The notes under the pieces were generated by a model, which had not been told where the DNA came from, did no database searches, and worked only from the letters and a program-made list of their open reading frames with translations. Both the position numbers and the translations under genes were made by a program. This document shows positions 29,501-47,189 of a stretch of 64,000 bases of DNA, piece by piece. Numbering within the stretch: the first letter of the stretch is position 1; every line of letters begins with the position of its first letter. Where the stretch lies: contig NC_084499.1 in assembly GCF_030035675.1 (NCBI RefSeq), forward strand, positions 19,428,739 to 19,492,738, written 5' to 3'. Source of the stretch: Rhineura floridana (taxonomy: Eukaryota; Chordata; Lepidosauria; Squamata; Rhineuridae).

Positions 29501-30213
29501 GCCTTTCCTTTGCCTGCGCATGCCTTAAAGAGAAAAGGAGGCGAAATTGGCATATATGGTATGTTTTTTAAAATAAGGTTACAGTTTGGGATTAGCCTGA
29601 CTGCTGTTGTCCATGGGCTGGTAGGCTCCAGGCTGGATTACTGCGAAGTGCTCTGTGTGGGCCTGCCCTTCAGGCTGGTCTGGAAGCTGCACAATGCAGC
29701 ACCTAGACCGCTCACTGGAACAGGATACAACCACCACGTTACACTGTATCTGAAAGAATTGCACGGGCTGCCAGTTAGCCACTGGTGCTGGTTTTGGTGT
29801 AAAAAGCCCTAAACAGCTTGGGACCACGATACCTGAAATATCACCTCACCCCTTATATACACCCAGTCAAATCACTGTGCTCTGCAGGCGAGGTCCTCCT
29901 GCTGATACCCTCTTATTAGGGGTTCCATTCTGCACAATATAGGAATCAGACCTTTAGTGTTGTGGCACCTACCCTTTGGAATTCCCTCCCTTTTATATAT
30001 TGGAATAATTCTGGATTAGGACTGAAAATGTTGAAGGACGCCTCTCTGTATCGCAGTGGATCACATCTAAATCTCATCTCTCTTTAGAAGTGTCTCCAAG
30101 TTCCCTCTTTTCTGTTTGTAGGATCTCCACCGAACCGCAAGCGTCCACCGAACGAAAAAGCAACAGATGACTATCACTATGAGAAATTCAAGAAGATGAA
30201 CCGGCGGTATTGA
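20589..30213 (+). CDS. C9orf78: C9orf78 / TLS1 homologue (Hep59 family), complete
   Basis: C9orf78 is a nuclear, spliceosome-associated protein (Hep_59 family, homologue of fission yeast Tls1) that binds the BRR2 helicase and influences splice-site choice (family knowledge). Exons: 20589-20671, 21782-21841, 22212-22263, 23310-23380, 24604-24681, 26561-26758, 27489-27625, 28634-28732, 30122-30213. Every intron is GT-AG, all phases match, and the total is 870 nt, encoding 289 residues, the same length as the human protein. The product starts MPAGKVFRRRKVDSEEEDED and ends YHYEKFKKMNRRY. It is highly charged and mostly disordered; conserved blocks include GGMVDMKKLKERGKD, MMKYIETELKKRKG and EEMLSNQMLSGIPEVDLGIE. 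No break was seen. The gene is divergent from USP20, with its introns full of SINE, CR1 and MITE copies. Confidence 0.97.
20963..21100. mobile_element. hAT-like palindromic MITE
   Basis: Terminal repeats CAGGTGTGGGGAACCTTTGG and its inverse with CCAAAGGTTCCCCACATCTG enclose 138 bp. Imperfect 8-bp flanks CGCTGCAT/AACTACAT are consistent with an old target duplication. It is in C9orf78 intron 1. Confidence 0.85.
21905..22050. mobile_element. hAT-like MITE
   Basis: TCAACTCCCATCATCCCTGG and GCTGATGGGAACTGTAGTTC, CAACATCTGGAGGGCCAAGG. The left arm is decayed. Confidence 0.7.
22440..23030 (-). mobile_element. L2-type LINE 3' region
   Basis: The reverse-complement tail (TTTATATCCTACCCTTCC) is followed by the antisense 3' region with AGGCAAGTTTCCCCTGAAC-type sequence. 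Runs of AAT/AAAT are present. It is a decayed copy in a C9orf78 intron. Confidence 0.5.
23478..23575. repeat. Short palindromic MITE (GTAAGTCCCATTGAATCC type)
   Basis: TGCAATCCAGTACTCACTTA and ATGTATTGGATTGCAGCCTA form inverted ends; AGTAAGTCCCATTGAATCCA is the centre. Confidence 0.75.
23586..23776 (+). mobile_element. Full-length tRNA-derived SINE
   Basis: Head AGGGCTTTAGCTCAGTGGCC (A box) and CAGGTTCAATCCCC (B box), then TGAAACCCTAGAGAGCTG, GTCAGTGTAGACACAGTACT and the tail CAGTATAAGGCAGCATCCT. It lies in a C9orf78 intron. Confidence 0.9.
23815..24400 (-). mobile_element. CR1 LINE 3' region with internal insertion
   Basis: Segments 23815-24010 and 24120-24400 match the 3' region of the copy at 40321 in order (CAGTGGCCAACCAGATGCCC; CTCCATGAATTTGTTTAATC; CTGTCCTGAATCTTCCAACA). 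The roughly 110 bp between them is an antisense LINE tail (ATTACCCACCCTTCACCC). Confidence 0.8.
24825..24990 (-). mobile_element. CR1 LINE 3' tail
   Basis: AGGCCCATCTAGTCCCACAT, CCTGTTTTCCACGGTGTCC and AACCAGATGCGTTCAGGAAG. It is a decayed copy. Confidence 0.7.
25330..25455. mobile_element. hAT-like MITE fragment
   Basis: TTGCTGCTGAACTCCAATTC, CCATCAGCCCCGGGCCAG, GGGAGTTGGAGTCTAGCAAC and GGCCACGGGTCCCCCAGCC. Confidence 0.7.
25572..25850. mobile_element. hAT-like MITE split by a LINE tail
   Basis: The left half (GGTGGGGAACTTGCAGCCCT) ends at GGACTACAA near 25607. A LINE 3' tail (25608-25755, ending AATAAAATAATTAATAAAC) follows. The right half (CCATCAGCTCCTGCAGCCAG to CAGGTTCCTCACCCCTGCAG) completes the MITE. 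The LINE tail is the younger insertion. Confidence 0.75.
25970..26400 (-). mobile_element. L2-type LINE 3' end
   Basis: On the minus strand a frame reads [20 protein letters not shown] followed by QAPTLQSFK, the L2-type ORF2 ending. An antisense 3' UTR (CGCCGCTTTTCACCG) follows. The open frames reported here are LINE remnants, not host genes. Confidence 0.7.
27070..27300 (-). mobile_element. tRNA-derived SINE (full length)
   Basis: TCCCACCTCTCCTCCAAAG, TATCCTCACAACAACCCTGT, CCAAGGTCACCTCGCGAGC and antisense B box GAGGACTCGAACCCTGG, ending in the antisense head CTGACCACCACACCGC. Confidence 0.9.
27985..28130. repeat. Palindromic GTAGACCCATTG-type MITE
   Basis: TCAGAGTAGACCCATTGAAA pairs with TTTAATGGGTCTACTCTGAC. 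A third decayed arm follows (GCGTCTACTCTAAGTAGGGG). Confidence 0.8.
28188..28562. mobile_element. Long palindromic hAT-like MITE
   Basis: The ends GGCTGGTTCAGACGTAAAGC and TTGGATCTGAATCAGCCCG are inverted. Inner inverted blocks are TGGCTTGC/GCAAGCCATAG and CTATGGTTTGCTC-type arms. It sits in C9orf78 intron 7. Confidence 0.7.
28906..29095 (-). mobile_element. Full-length tRNA-derived SINE
   Basis: Reads GGAAGCTTCCTTATACTGAG, TCCATCTAGCTCAGTATTG, GGGGATTGAACCGGGGACC and CACCGAGCTATGGCC. Confidence 0.9.
29225..29312 (+). mobile_element. CR1 LINE 3' tail
   Basis: GGATTCCTGCATCGATCAGC, GGGTTGGACTCGGCCTTATA, CCTTCTAACTCTACTCTTCT and AGGATTC. Confidence 0.75.
29575..30015 (+). mobile_element. L2-type LINE fragment (RT C-terminal)
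   Basis: A frame reads LTAVVHGLVGSRLDYCEVLC, then VGLPFRLVWKLHNAAPRPLT and LKELHGLPVSHW, a standard L2-type RT C-terminal region. It ends near TTGTGGCACCTACCCTTTGG. It sits in the last C9orf78 intron. Confidence 0.75.
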
Positions 30214-30780
30214 ACTAGGCTTTTCCAGATCACAAGAGCGCTCCTCAGGCATTTGGGGGGGCACACATGGGAGCTTACAGAAGGGCGAGTTTTGCTTAGA
30301 ATCATCCCCGTGATCAGGAGCTCTGATTGTACAGGGTTCCTGAGCGCAGAGTGGATTCTAAGCGCATTCACCCCAAACGCACTTAAAAGTCTCCCCCACT
30401 TCCCCCGCTCAAAAGACCTTCCTGCTGAACGTGGGAACATCTGGCATCGTGCTCACCCAAAGGGGGGGGATATTTGGGGCAGGGCTTGCATGCATGTCCC
30501 ACCCCCCTCTGCTCATTTACCCCGCATGCGGTCATCCCATACGCCTGATGAGGGCTGTTGAAAAGGGTTGATTGTTTGGACGTTCGCTGCTTCCATTGGC
30601 CCGGAAAGATCTGGAAATACATTTGTGCAAATGGGGATATTCTTTATTTCTTGCAGGTGTTAAGTTTTGCCTTACACAGCCTTCATGGATGGCTTGTACA
30701 GCGGTTTCTGATTTGTCCTTTCTGTGTTATGATGTGTTGGTTTTCAATTATAAAACTTTATTTTAAACACAGTTGGCTTG
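30214..30780 (+). other. C9orf78: C9orf78 3' UTR, end uncertain
   Basis: Single-copy-looking sequence follows the TGA stop at 30211-30213. No canonical AATAAA is present in the first 600 nt; ATTATAAAAC near 30748 is the nearest candidate signal. The end given is therefore approximate. Confidence 0.4.
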
Positions 30781-31179
30781 GAGTACCTTTTTGCTACTTC
30801 TTTTAATGGTTCATAGTGAAACTGGAGAGCCAGAAATTTGAATTGTGTGTGTGTATAGAGAGAGAAAGAGAGAGAGAGAGCTTTAAAATCCAACCTATCC
30901 TCCAGCGAGGTGTTGTACATGGTTTCCCCCCCAATTTTACCCACAGAACAAATCAGTAATTTTGCATCATCATCCTCCCAAAGCCTTCATGAGCTCCACC
31001 ACCCAGAACAGCCAGGAGTTGCATACTATCAAGCTGTCGTATCGCCTAAGGACCAAAACTTTTCAATTGTAACGTGGGTTTCAACCCTTTGATTGCTAGG
31101 TAGGATGCATTGGTTGGAGTAAAGTGAGAAAAGTCTCCCTGTGCCTATCATGGGACTTTCAAAGAGCAGTAGAGGCAAC

Positions 31180-31320
31180 AACTAAGGCAGGCTTGGGGAC
31201 CCCGTGCCTTCCCAAATGCTGTCAGATCCCAACCTCCATTAGCCCCAGCCAGCATGGCCAATGATCAATGGTGACGGGAGCTGTACAGCAGCAACAGCAG
31301 GAGGGTTACAAGTTCCCTAA
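31180..31320. mobile_element. hAT-like MITE
   Basis: GCAGGCTTGGGGACCCCGTG, CAACCTCCATTAGCCCCAGC, CAGCATGGCCAATGATC and GGTTACAAGTTCCCTAATC. Confidence 0.65.
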
Positions 31321-31754
31321 TCTCTAATTATTATTAATATGATCATTGATGTTGAATGCTTGTCACAAGCGTTTAGATTCTGGGCACCCATGATGACATA
31401 CAGATCACCTAATAAGCTGCGTACAACCGTCTCGCCTTCTGAACATAACATTTCATACTTTTATATTTTAATAGTGTTATTGTTTGTACTTGTATGTATT
31501 TTTTGGGAAACATTCACCTCCACTGGAGATCTTCATATCCCCCCCCAGGGGGGGAAGTGCCCCGCCTGTTGAGAAACACTGCTCTAGGCGATTTTAACTT
31601 TTTCAGCAACTAAAACATTACAGTTTCATATCATTTATTTCAAACAATAAAATAATAAGCAGGTTGCTGCCCCACCAGAACGCGCCAAATTAGCTGCCTC
31701 CCTCTGCCTAATGGTAGCGCCGGCCCTATCCATGGATCTGTTTGTTCACTATTC

Positions 31755-32080
31755 CAGCCTTTGCCAAGCTGGTGGTCTCCAACTATTTTGGATTATTCTC
31801 TGAAGCATTTTAATTTAAATTGATTTAATTTTAAAAAATGTTATTGTATTGATTTTAGATTGCATTATTTTTGTACTATATTGTGTCATTTATTGTATTT
31901 CTTTTGTTATTGTATTGCCATGTTCACCGCCCAGAGAGCTATTGCTAGTCGGGCGGTATATAAATTTAATAAATAATAATAATAACTCCCATCAGCCCCA
32001 GCCAGCATATCCTGGAGCTAAGGCTGATAGGAGTTGTAGTTCAAAACAGCTGGAAGGTGCCAGAGTGGTGAAGGCTCTGC
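31755..32080. mobile_element. hAT-like MITE (GCCTTTGCCAAG family) split by a LINE tail
   Basis: The left end AGCCTTTGCCAAGCTGGTGG runs to about 31790. A LINE tail occupies 31790-31984 (CCGCCCAGAGAGCTATTG, GGCGGTATATAAATTTAATA). The right part is ACTCCCATCAGCCCCAGCCA to CTGGAAGGTGCCAGAGTGGT and GAAGGCTCTGC. Confidence 0.75.
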
Positions 32081-33399
32081 AGAATTAACTTAAAAGGGAA
32101 GCTCCAGAAGTATCTGCGAGCTGCCTTGCAAAGATTCAACTCTGTGTTCAACCAAAGTCCCAAAATGTCAGCATCGTAATGCCATTATAGTCAATGCTGA
32201 TATTGCTGCAAACCCGTCAGTATATCAGATCTCTAGTTTTGGGGGGAAGATAATAACGTCTCAAGGCATATATGCTTTGCCTGCGGCACACACTCTGCAA
32301 GATTTTTGAACACAGCTATTTTTGAGCAAAAGACAGGTTTGTAGTTTTTTTTTAAGTGCAGTGTCTTGATAAAGCAGTAATTTTACATTCACAATTTTCC
32401 AGATGGTTTTGGCCAGTGCTTTTTTTAAAAGCTGGGGTACCAGGATTCATACCTTGATAAGAGTGCTGTGGGTGTCAGCACAAAATGGTTGCAAAGGAAA
32501 AAAAGGTGCCAGTACTCTGAACCAGTGAGTTGCATCACCAAAAAAGTGCCGGTTTTGGCTATACAAAAACCACCATTGTAAAGCATCCAAAATGGTTATT
32601 CTTTTCCTAACATCAGGCAAGCCTTTGCGGATATCCATTTTCAGACTATGCCAGATATCGACCATTATCACTATGCTAGATATCAGTCATTATTAACAAT
32701 CAAAAAACATTCCTGTTAGTCTACATGGCTTAAAGCCCTGAAATTATTAGCTGTGAGGGTAGGAGGTTGGCTGGGTTTTTAAAAAGTTTTTAAACCCTTT
32801 TAACTCTCCTTTTATTGACGGGTTTTTTCCCACCCTAAGCTCTTTTGAGAGGAAGGGTGGGATATAAATTTAATAAAGTAATAAATGGCGGATGCCTGGT
32901 ATCATCGGATTCCACCAGCTCAGCAGGGACATCTCTGCAAAGCCGCTGAGGAGGATATCTTCTTCACAGGATGGCATGTGTGACTACTGACTGGTTAGCC
33001 TTTTTTTTTTTTTAAGGTGTTCCAGGGACATTTTCCTCATCACACTCAGGAAAATGGCAACAGTGTGGTTTCCTTGTGCATGCCTTGCTCATCTCTTTTG
33101 CCATGTAACTCCGCTTCATAGCTTCCAACTTGGTTTCCAAATCAGTGGCCTCATCACAGATATGAGTATTTCATTCATTGCTTTAAATTTTAAGTGATGC
33201 TAAAATCCTGCCTTGACTTCCTCTGAAGTGAAAAAATTCATCCTGTTTATCCAAGGAGGGCCAAGAGTTCCCTCCGCTGTAACAGTAATGCTTCAGGCAG
33301 CCATGTTAGGCCCTGCCTGAGGGGAAACATTGGCGTGCTGGCTCTGTGGTAATAATGAGGAATAATTTTTTACCATTTTCCCCATGCCTGTTGGCTCCT

Positions 33400-33772
33400 T
33401 GGGTTGCATCCAGCTAGGTTTTACTCAGAGTAGACCCATTTCAGTGAATGGACCTAAGTTAGTCGTGTCCATTCATTTCAATGGGTCTACTCTGAATATG
33501 GCCAACATTAGCTACACTATATTTATGAATCGCTTCCCATAACACATCCCAATGCAGTTCAACAATAAAAAATCAACAATGAAAAAGAATTTAAAAAGAA
33601 TTTAAAGTCCAATACAGATGTAGACTGGGATAAACAAAATCTGCACATAAAAGGTTTGTTGGGAAAGGAAGAGAGTAGACTCACTGAAATTAATGCGCCT
33701 GAGTGAGTCGTGTCTATCAATTTCGATGGGTCTACTCTTAGTAGGGGTAACATTGGCTAGAACCCAAGGTCT
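33400..33772. repeat. Two copies of the GTAGACCCATTG-type palindromic MITE
   Basis: Copy 1 at 33400-33515 (CAGAGTAGACCCATTTCAG...CAATGGGTCTACTCTGAAT) and copy 2 at 33668-33772 (GAGAGTAGACTCACTGAAAT...CGATGGGTCTACTCTTAGTA). About 150 bp of decayed LINE tail lies between them. Confidence 0.8.
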
Positions 33773-33897
33773 TCTACAGGCACCAAAAAGATAATATTCC
33801 TGTAGCCATTCACATTCTGCAATACTTTGCTTCTTGAGGATTACTTAAATGGCCACCTCTCCCACCATTTTCCGTCAAGTCAGTGGAGACTTTTTTT

Positions 33898-34013
33898 CAG
33901 AGCTTGGAAAAGTTACTTTTTTGAACTACAACTCCCATCAGCCCCAGCCAGCTTTATGCTGGCTGGGGCTGATGGGAGTTGTAGTTCAAAAAAAGTAACT
34001 TTTCCAAGCTCTG
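33898..34013. mobile_element. Near-perfect hairpin hAT-like MITE with 8-bp target duplication
   Basis: The left arm begins CAGAGCTTGGAAAAGTTACT and the right arm ends AAGTAACTTTTCCAAGCTCTG. The 55-56-nt arms differ by a single T, and the loop is TTTAT between GCCAGC and GCTGGC. The flanks are CTTTTTTT on both sides (33890-33897 and 34014-34021), an 8-bp duplication typical of hAT. It is the youngest-looking DNA transposon in the window. Confidence 0.92.
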
Positions 34014-34394
34014 CTTTTTTTATACCGGCAGACTTTGCTACACCAATTTTATCTGTCACACGTGCCTTTTTTATTTGCTCTTTTTTGGTACTTTATCTTA
34101 TATATAACATTTATATATGTTACTGATTTGGTGTGTGGGAGAGAGTGGTTATAATGTATGTAAGCCCTTTCATATAGAAATCTATTCAACTCCAGTACAG
34201 ATACAGACTGGTGCCCTACCTTTCATTTATATGTGAAATGTGGTTTTTTCCCATGTTTTTGTTATTGATCATTATTATTGTTAACCACTCTGAGATGTTT
34301 CTTTGGAAGCGATTCATAAATACAAATAAAATGTGTAACCCAGGGGTTTGATAAAAGCAAACAAGCAACAATCTAATAGGTTCAATCCATCTGA

Positions 34395-34492
34395 TCTGGG
34401 ATGCTATAGAAATGGCTGGGCTGCATTGGCAGCGGGTTAGACTGGATGACCTTTGAAGTCCCTTCCAACTCTACGATTTTATGATTCAGTGC
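34395..34492 (+). mobile_element. CR1 LINE 3' tail
   Basis: GGTTAGACTGGATGACCTTT, TCCCTTCCAACTCTACGATT and TTATGATTC. Confidence 0.75.
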
Positions 34493-35079
34493 ATTCCTGT
34501 GGCCATTTCAAAAGAGGTTTTTCAAGATGCTGAGCCCTGATGCTCACGGTGCCTGATCCTATCCGACTGCTGGTTATCCAGTGGCCATTATGATGGGCAA
34601 GACTTTTTCTTTTGCCCATTTGTGATGGAAGTTAACTATCCTCTTGCCAAAGAGATACAATGCCAAAGAGGTACAATAATACAATTAAAAACTGTGGGCC
34701 TTTTTTTTTTTTAGAAGCGATGCTGCAACGAATGGCTGGGCTTCTCTTTCCTATTTTCATTTATTTATTTATTTATTTACACAGATAGCAACAAAAGAGA
34801 AGGGGGGAGCTCTCAAAAGGAGGTTGCAAAACATGAAGATTGCCAACAAAGACTGCAGCATGAGAAATCAGAAGCTGTGATTTAATCAAGACCGGGTTCT
34901 GCCCAACTGTTCTGCCACAAGCATCCCTGCAGGTACCGAGTCATTGCATTTCCTGTCATCTGTGATTCAAATGAAAAATGCACCTTGGCTAGAATGTGCG
35001 TTCAGTTTAAAAATAGATGTATTCCATATTTTATATGCACCTTTACTCTGAAGTAAATCTTCCTATATTGAAGCTGGGG

Positions 35080-35240
35080 AAGGGCCATAGCTCAGCAGCA
35101 ATGTAGTGCAGAAAGTCCCCGGTATGTCTAGGTAGGGCTGGTAATGACTCCTTGTCTGAAATCCCGCAGCGCTGCTGCCAGTCAGTGCCGACAATATCGA
35201 GCTAGATGGTCTGATTCAGTATAAGGCAGGTTCCTAAGTT
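35080..35240 (+). mobile_element. tRNA-derived SINE, internal deletion
   Basis: GGGGAAGGGCCATAGCTCAG starts it and TCTGATTCAGTATAAGGCAG ends it. Part of the B-box region is missing. Confidence 0.85.
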
Positions 35241-35271
35241 ACCCTACATAGGATCACAGCCACTATGAAGA

Positions 35272-35445
35272 ACATATGAACATAAGAAGAGCCAGCTGGA
35301 TCCGGCCCAGCATCCTCTTCTCATAGTGGCCAAACAGATGCCCATATGGGAAGTCCACAAGCAAGACCTGAGTTCAAAAACACTCTCCCCTCCTGTGGTT
35401 TCCAACAGCTGGTATTCAGAAGCATGCTGCATCCAACCACAGAGG
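35272..35445 (-). mobile_element. CR1 LINE 3' tail
   Basis: AACATATGAACATAAGAAGA, GCCCAGCATCCTCTTCTCAT, GGCCAAACAGATGCCCAT and CAGAAGCATGCTGCATCC. Confidence 0.8.
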
Positions 35446-35714
35446 GTTGGCCATTAAACGCACTCACTAGGGGAGTTAAAAGTTCTGTTGGACACAGGCG
35501 CCCAGGTTGCATTGCGAGTGTCACACATGGAAAGCACTCTTGGTTTAGCTGCATTCATCCTATCTGCATCACTTACTATGTAGACTTGTGTCCCAGAAGG
35601 GTAAGAGTGAGTCCTTCCCGAAACAATGCTTATTTTTCTAGCACAAATCTATTGTTGAAAGAAAATCTGTGCTTATTAGATAGCCTGCCCTAAAACATTT
35701 ACGTCAATGCCCAG

Positions 35715-35975
35715 GCTTTGCTCACGGCCAGAGTTCGATTCCAACGGAAGGAGGAAGTCGAATCTCCGGTAAAAGGGGTCGAGGTCCAGTCAGCCTTCCA
35801 TCCATCTGTGGTCAGTAAAATGAGTACCCGGAATATGCTGGGGGGTAAAGAAAGGCCAGGGAAGGAACTGGCAATCCCATCCCATATATATGGTCTGCCT
35901 AGTAAACATCACAAGACGTCACCCTAAGAGTTGGAAACGACTCGCACTATAAGCACGGGGACACCTTTACTTTTA
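35715..35975 (+). mobile_element. Sauria-type SINE with Bov-B-like tail
   Basis: It starts within the tRNA-related part (GCTCACGGCCAGAGTTCGAT), continues with GTCAGTAAAATGAGTACC and GGAAGGAACTGGCAATCC, and ends GGAAACGACTCGCA...GGGGACACCTTTACTTTT. That ending is the Bov-B-related 3' tail of squamate Sauria SINEs, and it is the strongest single clue to the host group. Confidence 0.8.
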
Positions 35976-36299
35976 TATTGTTGTTTTACTGGTATTTAAG
36001 GCTGTGCAGGTTTTTTTTATTACATACTGGTTGCTTTTTTATACTGTACACCGCTGAAGATAAAAATATTAAGCAGTATATAAATGATTTAAATAAATAA
36101 TAAAAAAGTAAAGTTCAGCTTCTGAGAGGGCAGGCAGGATGCAAGTGTAATGAATTCATTGAGTGATTGATTAATTAGTCCAAAGAAAAAAGGAAGGCTG
36201 GAAGAAAGAAACAATTAAAATCCCAACTCTTTATTTCGAAAATACCCTGGAGAGGTCAGGGCTGATTTTGCAAGCAGCTAGTCTTTCGAAAACGAGAAT

Positions 36300-37423
36300 T
36301 TGCTGTAATCTGTCGGCGCATGCGCGGGCGCTGTCGTACTACTTTCGCTTCTCTAACGGCCTCCTCTGTTCGCGTATTCCCATTCTTAGCCCCGCCCACT
36401 CCTATTATACATATGTAAATATTAGTTGCTTAGACGCACTGCCACGGCGACCAATCAGCACTATGCGAGGGCGGGCTTAAAGCTGTCGATCCGCGCCTGC
36501 GTTCGAGACGTTGCCTACCTTTTTAAATGTGTGTCAATGGACGAGAGGTTATATGTGCGCCTGCGCATATCATCCTGCTCCTGCTATCCGTAGTCTCTTC
36601 GCGGGCACAGCTAGTACCCCCATGACATTCCATGCAGAGGAGGACATTTCTGCGCATGCGCAGAAAACACTTACTCTCCGGTGGGAGGGAGTTATATCCT
36701 TGCGTTCTTTTCGACGAGGAGGGGGAGATTAGGAAGATTTTGGGCGCATGCGCAGTAACTTTTAATCTTACAACCCATGGTAGAGAAAAAAACAGTTTGT
36801 GCGCTTGCGTAGTCTTTTTTACAGCGCAACCCAAGGCGCAGGGAAACTTCTACGCTTGCGCAGTGAAGCTGCTAGCGTTCGCCAAGCGAAGCGCTTGCGC
36901 ACACGCGAGGAGGGTGGGAATGGGGAGGAGGAGGAGTCTGTCCTGCGCAGGCGCGTTTTTTGCGATCCTTCTATCCCTCTGCTGGTGGCCGCGGGAAAGG
37001 AGAAAGGGAGGGGGGCTGAAAAGGAGAAAGGGAGGGGGGCGGGAAAGCCTTCCTGCGCCTGCGCAGTTCCCGCTCGGCTCTCGCCAGAAGCAGCAGGAGG
37101 AGGCGGCGGCGGAGGAAGAGGAGGCGGAGGCTGCTCTCGCTGTGTGGAGATAGCGTGAGGGGCAGCCCAGGCTCTGCCGCCACCCGGTTTCCCCAGGGAG
37201 GGAGGGAGAGGCACGGCGTGGGGAGGAGCAGCAGGAGGAGCGGCGCCTGCTGCGGCGGCGGCGGCGGCTCACGAGCAAGCGCCTCGGTCGGTCGGTCGGT
37301 GGGTCTGAGGCGAGGCTCCGGCTCGGCTCTCGGCGCCCGGTCGCAGCCTCCCTCCTCGCTCAGTCTCAGCCCGGGCCTCCCTCGCTCCCGCCCCTCTCTC
37401 TCTCTCTCTCTCCCTCCGACAAC
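36300..37423 (+). promoter_or_regulatory. SET CpG-island promoter and 5' UTR with NRF1-like site cluster
   Basis: A long CpG-rich stretch leads into the SET start codon. Ten NRF1-like palindromes of the form (T/G)(A/G)CGC(N)TGCG(C/T) or TGCGCANGCGC occur at about 36315, 36492, 36555, 36651, 36743, 36800, 36851, 36890, 36944 and 37054. The copies at 36651 (TGCGCATGCGCA) and 36743 (GGCGCATGCGCA) match the consensus essentially perfectly. A GGTCGGTCGGTCGGT run near 37285 and a CT-rich stretch (37390-37415) precede the ATG. NRF1 sites are typical of housekeeping promoters; the number here is unusual. Confidence 0.75.
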
Positions 37424-45660
<8,237 letters not shown>

Positions 45661-47095
45661 ACACTGACAGATTCCAACCACCCCTTCCCCCCCTCTCCAG
45701 TCCCTGGGAGCAAGTTGCTGTCTATTCCCTTCCCCCCCTTCCCTTTTGTGCTCAGTCGCCTTGTTCTCCTGAGGTCTTTTCTCCTCTCCTCTCTTCACCA
45801 TGGTTCACAAATAATTTTGGAGAAAATATAAAGCTGAATTGCAGTGGAAAAGAATCTCTACTCATTTCAATTTTTTTTATCTGTTTTGAAACAAACAAAA
45901 AACTGTTAGTGGAATCCACACGCCGTGTTCTTTGGGGAAGAAAGAGAAGCTTCTGCGCTCCCTTCACTCTGCTGGAAGCTGAAGAGTGCTAGGCCCCTGT
46001 GTAGTAGTGCATAGAATCTAGCTTTTTCCTTCTTTCTCTGTATATTGGGCTCAGAGATTACACTGTGTCTCTATGTGAATATGGACAGTTAGCATTTACC
46101 AACATGTATCTGTCTACTTCTCTTGTTTAAAAAAAAAAACAGAAAAAAGCTAAAAAAAATGGGAGGGGTTATAGACAGGGTAAGCAAGGGGTGGGTTTCA
46201 GATGTTGGGGTGGGTTAAATGGGCATTTTGACAAAACAAGGCTTCTCCTTTGGCATGTTTAATCGTGATGTTTAATAAACATCCTTGCAGTTTAAAAGAT
46301 GACACTTTTAAAGGAAAAAAATCAAATTCTCTCCTAATGATTACAGTTGAGCCCTGCCACTTGATGGAGAATCAGCAGAACCTGTAGGATCTTATTTGGA
46401 ATTTACATTCTCTATTGTAATTTTGTTCTTTGTTTTGTTTTTCAATTTTTTTTGTTTCACTGGAAAAGAAAGATGCTCAGTTTTAAACGTTAAAAAGTGT
46501 ACAAGTTGCTTTGTTACAATAAAACTTAATGTGTACACAAGGGGGCTGATAGTCTTCACTGGGGAAAAAAAGCACGCTTCAGACCCAACTCCAGTTAGTT
46601 TGGTTTCTCCACATGGAAATTAGAACTGTTAGGACTAATACTATTTTGAAAGGAAGAAAACAAAGTCAGTTGTACATTTTTAAAAACACACATTGCAGTC
46701 TTCCCTTCACTAAAACTAGCCTCTCATCCAGACTATCTCTTGAAAGTGTAATGTTTTGAGGATTCAGGTGTAAACAGAAGAGGCATTTGCCTATGTGCTA
46801 TCCCAGCTTTCTGAAAGGTCGCTTAGTGCCTGCTCGCTTCTTCCAGTCAATGTGGAAGAGTTGGCAGTTTGCATATCAACTGGTAACCAAACTTAAGGAG
46901 AGCTGACCTCACTGGCTTAATTTGATCAAGACTCCCAGTCAGTTTGGGGGCCAGGTAGAGAAGAGACTGCTTTAACACCAAGGGGCTACTGTGAGATTGA
47001 TAGGAGTGATGCTTTGAGAAATATATTCAATGTAGGTGGAATTATGTAACTACATCTATTGGTATCAATAAAGATCATCACTGGATTGGCATGTG
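45661..47095 (+). other. SET: SET 3' UTR with three AATAAA signals
   Basis: Repeat-poor sequence follows the stop codon. AATAAA occurs at 46274-46279, 46518-46523 and 47067-47072, which would give 3' UTRs of about 0.6, 0.9 and 1.4 kb. Each is followed by T- or GT-rich sequence; the last has TGTGCTGGTGGGGTCTGG shortly downstream, like a cleavage-stimulating element. Which sites are used cannot be told from sequence. Confidence 0.7.
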
Positions 47096-47189
47096 CTGGT
47101 GGGGTCTGGTCCTTCAGAGTTGCTTGAATTAAAAGCTTTTATTTTGCTTGGGTGGGTTATGGGTGAATTTGGATTAATACTTTTGTAAC

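Larger units (their letters stand above)
30790..36299. other. C9orf78-SET intergenic region, repeats only
   Basis: No credible host exon was seen. The interval holds hAT-like MITEs, L2-type tails (31790-31984, 32745-32888, 36000-36105), CR1 tails, SINEs and the hairpin MITE. The parts 32090-32740, 32890-33390 and 34500-35070 show nothing recognisable. Confidence 0.7.
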
